Source: Verrucomicrobia bacterium UBA3761 (GTDB lineage: Bacteria; Verrucomicrobiota; Kiritimatiellia; RFP12; UBA1067). Taken from it: a DNA stretch of 19,890 nucleotides. The translations under genes and the position numbers were made by a program. The DNA lies in contig DFGB01000055.1 in NCBI GenBank assembly GCA_002371135.1, forward strand, positions 1-19,890. Direction: 5' to 3'. Below the pieces are notes generated by a model. The model saw nothing but the letters and a program-made list of their open reading frames with translations. It did not search any database and was not told the DNA's origin. Positions 14,816 through 19,890 of the stretch are shown here, one piece after another. Every line of letters starts with the position of its first letter. Position 1 is the stretch's first letter.

Positions 14816-15613
14816 TTATTTGTCGATTTGGTTGAACGTCTCTACGACGATGGAAGGGGGCGTCCCTTCGTATCTGGCGAGGTCGTCCCGCGTCGTCTCG
14901 CCGGAGAGGACGCATACGAAGTCGATGCCGGCGTTGTCGGCGATCGCCTTGTCGGTATAGAGCCTGTCGCCGACGACGGCGATTTCTTCTGGCGCGAATC
15001 GTGCGAGAACCGGGGCGAGAAGCGTGGGGCTCGGCTTGCCGAAGACGTGGCTCGGGCGCATGCCGTTCGTGGTTTCGAGGAGTTTCAGCATGCCGCCGAC
15101 GTCGGGGATGGGTCCTAGTTCGGAAGGGCAGCAGTTGTCCGGATGCGTGGCGACAAAATCGATCGGGCGCGCATTCCATAGGGTGGTCGCGCGGGCTAGC
15201 TTTTCGTATGTGAGTTCTTTGTCGTAGGCGAGCGCGATGAGTTCGTTCGTTTCGGGATCGTAGTCGAGCGAGACTCCGGCGTCCGCGAGGCGATCTTGCA
15301 TGTGCGCCTTCACTTTCTCGCTCGAAATGAGATATACCGACTTGTATCTCTTTTCGCGGATATACGCTTCAAGCGTGATGAGCGGCGTGAGGATTTGCTC
15401 CGGCGTCACTGGTATCGCCGCGCCGGAGATTTTCACCATGTATTCCTCAGGGCACTTCGACGTGTTGTTCGTGAGATAGAAAAACGAGAACCTCCCGCTC
15501 TTCGTCGATTCAATCACAAAATCCACCGCCGGTTTTATGGGCTTCGCACCCATGAAGAGCGTCCCGTCCAAATCGCACACGAACGCCTTTTTCTTTGTTA
15601 TGTCGAATGCCAT
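14816..15613 (-). CDS. HAD-IIA family phosphatase
   Basis: The 265-residue product belongs to the NagD/PGP-type haloacid dehalogenase phosphatases. Motif I is CDLDGTL (13-19) with Asp14 and Asp16, motif II LTNNTS (47-52), motif III GKPSP (192-196) with Lys193, and motif IV GDRLYTD (215-221). I start at ATG 15613 because AGGGGGA lies about 8 nt upstream. The longer start at 15646 falls inside hairpin element B. Members of this subfamily dephosphorylate small phosphates, including phosphoglycolate and glycerol 3-phosphate; the position next to glpT suggests glycerol 3-phosphate as a candidate, which is inference. Confidence 0.88.
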   Translation of the reverse strand: MAFDITKKKAFVCDLDGTLFMGAKPIKPAVDFVIESTKSGRFSFFYLTNNTSKCPEEYMVKISGAAIPVTPEQILTPLITLEAYIREKRYKSVYLISSEKVKAHMQDRLADAGVSLDYDPETNELIALAYDKELTYEKLARATTLWNARPIDFVATHPDNCCPSELGPIPDVGGMLKLLETTNGMRPSHVFGKPSPTLLAPVLARFAPEEIAVVGDRLYTDKAIADNAGIDFVCVLSGETTRDDLARYEGTPPSIVVETFNQIDK

Positions 15614-15639
15614 GTCGTTTCCCCCTTTCGTTTCCCGGT

Positions 15640-15793
15640 TTGCCATTTAGCATTTAGCATTTTGTCATTTAGGAGCCAGCGACTTTGATAGTGGGAGGGT
15701 TTTTTGAGGGGCCAATCCCGTCGCACCAGTACAAATGATCCAATGGCCAAATGGCAAAATGCAATGGTAAATGTAAAATGCCAAATGCCAAAT
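15640..15793. repeat. Hairpin element B, inverted relative of element A
   Basis: The arms 15645-15663 and 15775-15793 match as reverse complements at 17 of 19 positions and are made of CATTTAG/AAATGCC words at 7-nt spacing. The core 15671-15730 is the reverse complement of the core of element A, ungapped, with blocks GGTGCGACGG and AAAGTCGCTGGCTCCT identical. It directly abuts the DUF1667 stop codon and lies 26 nt before the HAD gene start, splitting the minus-strand gene set. Confidence 0.92.
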
Positions 15794-16135
15794 TTACATA
15801 TTCGCCGTCGCCACGACATCGACGCCCGTGCCTGCCGCGTCGGGGATTATCACGTCGCCGATTTTCACCGGCAGCTGCACCGTCGCCTGGTGCATTGCGA
15901 AGAGGACGGCGTCGATCTTCGCCTTCGGTATGGCGGTGCGCGTTTTGACGGGGAGCGGCTTGCGCATCCCGGCGATTCTGACGAGCCCCGTCACCATGCG
16001 GGTGGGGTTTACGACTTCGCTCTTGGCATACGCCTCGCCCCTGGCGCATGCGTTGCCCGAGACGGTGATGTTGCCGCCTTCGCACTCGACATCCATTTCG
16101 CATCCGCGCGGGCAGTTTATGCAAATCATTTTCAT
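15794..16135 (-). CDS. DUF1667 protein, partner of glycerol-3-phosphate dehydrogenase-like enzymes
   Basis: The 113-residue protein starts at ATG 16135, overlapping the stop of the upstream oxidoreductase by 4 nt (16132-16135), so the two are translationally coupled. The N-terminus has four cysteines suited to binding a metal or an iron-sulfur cluster: Cys5, Cys8, Cys12 (CINCPRGC) and Cys30 (GNACARGE). A beta-rich domain with VTGLVRIAG and KTRTAIPKAKID follows. In other anaerobes DUF1667 sits third in a cluster of GlpA-like dehydrogenase, NAD(FAD)-dependent oxidoreductase and DUF1667. That fits an electron-transfer subunit, but the biochemical role is unproven. Confidence 0.9.
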   Translation of the reverse strand: MKMICINCPRGCEMDVECEGGNITVSGNACARGEAYAKSEVVNPTRMVTGLVRIAGMRKPLPVKTRTAIPKAKIDAVLFAMHQATVQLPVKIGDVIIPDAAGTGVDVVATANM

Positions 16136-18585
16136 ATGCGCACCTCCTTTGCGTAAGCCGCTGCGCTGCGGCCTGCTATTTCCGAATCGCGGCTGACCCA
16201 GTCGACAAGGTCGTAGACCCTCACCACGTTGCCGCCTGCGAATATTCCGGGCACGCTCGTCGCCATCGTCGCGGGGTCGACCTTCGGCCCGCGCGTCGCC
16301 GGATCCATCTCCACTCCCGCCTTCTTCGTGAGTTCGTTCTCGGGGATGAGGCCGCAGGAGAGGACGAGCGTATCGCAGTCGTAGTGGATTTCCGTGCCGG
16401 GGATCGGCTTGAGATTGTCGTCGACTTTCGCGACTTTGACGCCTGTCACGTGTTCGCGCCCCTCGACGTCGGTGACTGTATGCGAGAGGAGGAGCGGGAT
16501 GTCGTAGTCGTTCAGGCACTGCACCACGTTGCGCATCAGGCCCGAGGACTTCTTCATAATCTCCACGCAGGCGAGCACCTTGGCGCCCGAGAACGTGAGG
16601 CGGCGCGCCATGATGAGGCCGATATCGCCGGAGCCGAGGATTACGACGCGTTTGCCCGGCATGATGCCATCCATGTTGACGAGGCGCTGCACGGTACCCG
16701 CAGTGTATACGCCGGCGGGGCGCGTGCCCGGCGTCATCAACGCGCCGCGCGGCCGTTCGCGGCATCCCATCGCCAGCACCACGGAGCGCGTCTTGTATTC
16801 CTTCAGGCCGCCGCGCGGCGACATTGCCGTCACTTCCACCGTGCCATCGGGCTGAGGCTTTATGGCGAGCACCATCGTCCCGCAGACGACGGGAATGCCG
16901 AGCGACGCGGTCTCATCGATGAAGCGCTGGGCATATTCCGGGCCGGTCAGTTCTTCCTTGAAGCGGTGCAGCCCGAATCCGTTGTGAATACATTGCTGGA
17001 GGATGCCGCCCGGCGCATCGTCGCGCTCGAAGACGAGGACATCCTTCGCGCCGGCTTTCTTCGCGGCGCACGCCGCTGCGAGCCCCGCCGGCCCGGCGCC
17101 GATTACGAGCACGTCCCAATGCGCTTTTGCGCCTCCGGCGTCACGCGTCGCGGACTTCGCGAGCGCCTTGGGCGCCGTTTTGCGCGAGAGCAGGAACGCC
17201 TCCGGCGGGAGGCCGAGTTCGGATCCCAGGATTTCGATCAAGCGCGGAGTGCAGAACCCGCCCTGGCAGCGGCCCATGCCGCTGCGCGTGCGGCGCTTGA
17301 TGCCGTCGAGCGTCCTCGCCCCGACCCTGGCGCGTATCGCCGCGCGGATTTCGCCCTCGGTTATTTCTTCGCAGCGGCACACGACGCGGCCGAACGAAGG
17401 ATCGCGCTCGACGAGTTCGGCGAGTTCCTCCGGCGCCATTTCGCGCGTCTTCGGCCACCAGCTGACGTCCTTCGATATGAGCGACGGGTTTTTGCGCGAG
17501 GCGCCCAGATGCGCCGCGACTTTTTCCGCGAGGTATACGCCGATCGCCGGTGCGCTCGTAAGCCCTGGCGATTCGACGCCGAGCGCGTTGAAGAACCCCG
17601 GCACGTCCGGCGCCTCGCCTATCACGAAATCGCCCGCCGTAGTCTCGTGCGCGCGCATCCCGGAAAACTCCGCGATCACCTTGCCGAGCGGCAGCGCCGG
17701 CCATGTGCGGCGCGCGCCGGCCTTTACTTTTTCAAGCCCTTCGTAAGTCGTAGCCTTGTCTTCCTTGTCGCCGACGTCCTCCGCCGTCGGGCCTACGATC
17801 ACCGTGCCGTCTACGGTCGGCGAGACGAGTATGCCCTTGCCCATGGGCCCGGGGCATTGGAACATCGTGGCGGAGAACGCGCCGTCCTCGTCGCGGTCGA
17901 GCATCAGATATTCGCCGCGCCGCGCCGTTATCGAATATTTCTTCGCAGAAACCAGATTGTTGATCTCGTCGGAGTGGCAGCCTGCGCAGTTGACGACCGC
18001 CCGCGCAGTGAAGCACCTGCCGTCTTCAATCGTTATTTTGAAAACGCCGTCCTCTTTCGCGATGCCGGACACCTTCGCGTCGAAGAAAAACTCCGCGCCG
18101 TTCGCGGCCGCGTTCTCGGCATAGCGGAACGTCAGTTCGTACGGGCAGCATATCCCGCCCGTCGGCGCCCACAGCGCCGCCGTCGCCTCCGCCGAGACGT
18201 TCGGTTCGCGCCGCCTCAGCTCTTCCTGCGAGATTATCTCCACCTTCACGCCGTTCTTTTCTGCGCGCTCTTTGAGCGATTCGAGCGTCTTTTCATCGTC
18301 CGCGCCAAAGGCGAGCACAAGCGATCCGTTGCGGCGGAAGGGAACTTTCAATTCCCGGCAGATGTCCTCGAACATCCTGTTGCCGCGCACGTTGAAATAT
18401 GCCTTCATCGTCTCCGGTTTCGCGTCGAACCCGGCGTGCACGATCGCCGAATTCGCCTTCGACGCGCCTTCGGCGACGTCGCTCCCGGCTTCGACGACGG
18501 CGATGTTCAAGTTGTAGCGCGTCATTTCCCGCGCCACGGCCGAGCCGACCACTCCCGCGCCTATTATTACGACATCCGCATTCAT
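16132..18585 (-). CDS. Fused GlpA-like dehydrogenase, BFD [2Fe-2S] and pyridine nucleotide-disulfide oxidoreductase
   Basis: This 817-residue protein joins two enzymes that are separate genes elsewhere. Residues 1 to about 375 are a DAO/GlpA-type FAD domain (GAGVVG, 9-14, with EAGS following). Residues 400-450 are a BFD-like cluster domain with CRC (403, 405) and CQGGFC (440, 445). Residues about 490-817 are a pyridine nucleotide-disulfide oxidoreductase with FAD motif GAGPAG (496-501), an NAD motif GSGDIG (651-656) and GIFAGGNVVRVYDLVDWVS at 780-798. The likely reaction is oxidation of glycerol 3-phosphate to dihydroxyacetone phosphate, with electrons passed through the cluster to NAD. This is inferred from the GlpA-like half and the neighbours. 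A linker rich in Ala and Lys (about 465-488) supports a genuine fusion rather than an assembly error, though that is not proof. Confidence 0.87.
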   Translation of the reverse strand: MNADVVIIGAGVVGSAVAREMTRYNLNIAVVEAGSDVAEGASKANSAIVHAGFDAKPETMKAYFNVRGNRMFEDICRELKVPFRRNGSLVLAFGADDEKTLESLKERAEKNGVKVEIISQEELRRREPNVSAEATAALWAPTGGICCPYELTFRYAENAAANGAEFFFDAKVSGIAKEDGVFKITIEDGRCFTARAVVNCAGCHSDEINNLVSAKKYSITARRGEYLMLDRDEDGAFSATMFQCPGPMGKGILVSPTVDGTVIVGPTAEDVGDKEDKATTYEGLEKVKAGARRTWPALPLGKVIAEFSGMRAHETTAGDFVIGEAPDVPGFFNALGVESPGLTSAPAIGVYLAEKVAAHLGASRKNPSLISKDVSWWPKTREMAPEELAELVERDPSFGRVVCRCEEITEGEIRAAIRARVGARTLDGIKRRTRSGMGRCQGGFCTPRLIEILGSELGLPPEAFLLSRKTAPKALAKSATRDAGGAKAHWDVLVIGAGPAGLAAACAAKKAGAKDVLVFERDDAPGGILQQCIHNGFGLHRFKEELTGPEYAQRFIDETASLGIPVVCGTMVLAIKPQPDGTVEVTAMSPRGGLKEYKTRSVVLAMGCRERPRGALMTPGTRPAGVYTAGTVQRLVNMDGIMPGKRVVILGSGDIGLIMARRLTFSGAKVLACVEIMKKSSGLMRNVVQCLNDYDIPLLLSHTVTDVEGREHVTGVKVAKVDDNLKPIPGTEIHYDCDTLVLSCGLIPENELTKKAGVEMDPATRGPKVDPATMATSVPGIFAGGNVVRVYDLVDWVSRDSEIAGRSAAAYAKEVRI

Positions 18586-18628
18586 GGTATCTTGTCCCGT
18601 TATTGATATTCCCTTCCGATACGCGAAT

Positions 18629-18634
18629 ATTTTA
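18629..18634 (-). promoter_or_regulatory. Candidate -10 for the glycerol-3-phosphate gene set
   Basis: On the minus strand the gap reads GTGGTAAAATATTCGCG, with TAAAAT preceded by TGG (extended -10), giving a leader of roughly 37 nt before the ATG at 18585. No good -35 is seen. The stretch GGTAnAATATTCGCG is nearly the same as at the sialidase promoter (4374-4388). Confidence 0.55.
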
Positions 18635-18689
18635 CCACGATACGGCCTCGAAGACCATATGTAAATGCTTGTATAGTTTCGGTCTCGAC

Positions 18690-18718
18690 TTGCATATTCC
18701 GCTCAAATATGGTATAAT
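18690..18718 (+). promoter_or_regulatory. Extended -10 promoter of the XylR/AraC-type regulator
   Basis: TTGCAT (18690-18695), 17-nt spacer, TATAAT (18713-18718) preceded by TATGG. It lies 20 nt before the start codon, so the leader is short. The divergent gap (18586-18738) is the likely place for the regulator's operator, but I see no obvious palindrome. Confidence 0.7.
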
Positions 18719-18738
18719 CGAAAGCAACGAGTCCGACT

Positions 18739-19860
18739 ATGAAGATACACAACATACTGCTGCTGATATCGCCGTCGTCGTCAGGCCGGTTCGCCGGCAT
18801 CGCGAAGGTCGCCCGGGAGGCCCATTGGCATCTCACGTCTTCCAACAGGCTCACGCACAACCTCGAAGGCTGGACGGGCGACGGCGCGCTAGTGACGTTG
18901 CGCGACGATAGCACCGTACGCTATGTCCGCTCTCTCGTCCGCAAGGGCATTCCCGTCGTGGACCTCACCGCCGCCAGGAGCGATATAAAACTTCCCCGCG
19001 TATCGAGCGACAACGCCGAAATCGGCCGCGTCGCCGCCCGCCATCTGATTGATCGCTGCTTCACTCGCGCTGCGTGGTTCTCCACCGGCTGGGGCTATCA
19101 GCACGAGGAACGTTTCAAGGGTTTTTCAAGCCTCTTTGAAACGCCAGTCTCCCGCTGGGCCTGGGCGTTGAACGAGGAGCGGACCGCCGCCGACGACTGG
19201 AAGGCCCTCACGCGCTGGCTCGAACGCGAACTCAAGCGCGTCACTCTCCCCATCGGCGTCATGTGCTTTGACGACGAAGACGCCTCGCGCATGGAAGCGG
19301 TCGCGCTCGGCATGGGGCTTTCCGTGCCGGACGATGTCGCCATAATCGGCGCCGGCAACGATGTCCTGCTGTGCGAAAGCCAGATGGTCGGCATATCGTC
19401 CGTCAGGAACAACCTCGAGCGCAACGGCTACGCCGGCGCCGCGCTTTTGAAGCGCCTCATCGAGGGCGCGAGAAAACCCATCCGCCCCATCCTCATCCAG
19501 CCGCAAGGCGTGGAAGCGCGCACTTCCACCGACGCGCTCGCCGTCACATCCCCCCTCGCCAGACGCGCCAAGGCGATTTATTTGAAGACGTTGGCAAATC
19601 CGCCGTCGACCGTCCAGCTCGCCGAAATGCTGGGAGTCTCCCGCGCCACGCTAGACCGCGCCATCATGAGCGACCTCGGCCTTTCCCCGGCCCAGCTGCT
19701 CATGCGCCTCAGGATCGACCAGGCCAAGCGGATGCTCGCCGAGGGCGACCTTTCGATTTCGGAGATCTCCTACACCCTCGGCTTCTGCACCCCGGCCCAT
19801 TTCTCGAACGTCTTCCGCAAGGCCACGGGCCTCTCCCCCAGCAAGTATTCGCCGGAGTGA
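18739..19860 (+). CDS. XylR-type transcription regulator (LacI/PBP-like sensor plus AraC HTH)
   Basis: This 373-residue regulator has a periplasmic-binding-protein-like sensor at about 1-265. It carries VSSDNAEIGRVAARHLIDR (88-106), which is the LacI-type V-x-x-D-N motif, and DDVAIIGAGNDVLLCE near 200. A C-terminal AraC-type double HTH follows (about 273-371), with LAEMLGVSRATLDRAI and the AraC signature ISEISYTLGFCTPAHFSNVFR. E. coli XylR has the same layout and activates xylose genes; in PVC bacteria such paralogues are many and bind different sugars. It is divergent from the glycerol-3-phosphate set, so it may control that set; the ligand is unknown. The start has only a weak ribosome binding site. 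Confidence 0.92.
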   Translation: MKIHNILLLISPSSSGRFAGIAKVAREAHWHLTSSNRLTHNLEGWTGDGALVTLRDDSTVRYVRSLVRKGIPVVDLTAARSDIKLPRVSSDNAEIGRVAARHLIDRCFTRAAWFSTGWGYQHEERFKGFSSLFETPVSRWAWALNEERTAADDWKALTRWLERELKRVTLPIGVMCFDDEDASRMEAVALGMGLSVPDDVAIIGAGNDVLLCESQMVGISSVRNNLERNGYAGAALLKRLIEGARKPIRPILIQPQGVEARTSTDALAVTSPLARRAKAIYLKTLANPPSTVQLAEMLGVSRATLDRAIMSDLGLSPAQLLMRLRIDQAKRMLAEGDLSISEISYTLGFCTPAHFSNVFRKATGLSPSKYSPE

Positions 19861-19874
19861 AAGAGGGAAGAGGC
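19861..19874. repeat. Possible start of another word-repeat hairpin
   Basis: Directly after the regulator's stop lie two 7-nt units, AAGAGGG and AAGAGGC. This fits the left arm of the stop-adjacent elements seen elsewhere, but the window ends 16 nt later, so no partner arm can be checked. Confidence 0.35.
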
Positions 19875-19890
19875 GTCGCCGCCATTTTGC

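Noticed and set aside
13462..14835. 457-residue plus-strand frame opposite glpT
   Set aside because: Charged, motif-free shadow of a membrane protein gene.
15614..15646. Longer start for the HAD gene at 15646
   Set aside because: The start codon would be inside hairpin element B and has no ribosome binding site, whereas ATG 15613 follows a purine-rich AGGGGGA.
16384..18606. 740-residue plus-strand frame opposite the fused oxidoreductase
   Set aside because: The translation is rich in Arg/Ala with no domain pattern, while the minus strand shows two FAD motifs and a cysteine cluster.
1..19890. tRNA, rRNA, reverse transcriptase or integrase genes
   Set aside because: I read both strands for cloverleaf-like ends, RT YxDD-type motifs and recombinase signatures and saw none; a dedicated scan could still find a weak candidate.

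Overview
The window reads like a chromosomal stretch of a GC-rich, probably gut- or rumen-associated bacterium of the PVC superphylum. Kiritimatiellota or a relative in Verrucomicrobiota/Lentisphaerota is my best guess. The hints are a KKA-FTLIE prepilin leader, a XylR-type regulator (sugar-binding-like domain plus AraC HTH), a secreted sialidase and very short operon gaps. This placement is inference; no rRNA or tRNA gene is visible.

Left part (1 to about 3735) is an accessory block with visibly lower GC. It holds the end of an AbiEi-type antitoxin and its AbiEii toxin, a surface protein made of GLxN repeats, an L,D-transpeptidase/YafK-type protein whose 5' leader and first codons occur twice (offset 1022 bp), and a small lipoprotein. 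The block ends abruptly in a 5'-truncated esterase, which marks a likely recombination junction.

Middle part (4352 to 12550, plus strand) holds a GH33 sialidase behind a strong extended -10 promoter, prs, pth, a secreted transglutaminase-like/discoidin protein, a mannose-1-phosphate guanylyltransferase, truA, a DUF192 protein and a pilin-like protein. pth, the secreted protein and manC overlap one another, so they form a tight operon.

Right part (12635 to 18585, minus strand) is a coherent glycerol-3-phosphate unit. It contains a fused GlpA-like/pyridine nucleotide-disulfide oxidoreductase, DUF1667, a HAD-IIA phosphatase, a GlpT-type antiporter and an exported glycerophosphodiester phosphodiesterase. 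A XylR/AraC-type regulator is transcribed divergently from a gap with promoters on both strands. The likely flow is export-side hydrolysis of glycerophosphodiesters, import of glycerol-3-phosphate, then oxidation or dephosphorylation.

The most unusual signal is non-coding. Nearly every gap that follows a stop codon carries an imperfect hairpin whose arms are short near-tandem words of 7 to 8 nt. The word differs at each locus but the architecture is the same (4256-4353, 6561-6686, 10251-10434, 12556-12643, 15640-15793, possibly 19861 onward; a 9-nt tandem lies at 1043-1060). Two of these share a 60-nt ungapped core and lie in opposite orientation 5.3 kb apart. The one divergent promoter gap has none. 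No stretch over 300 bases lacks a gene.
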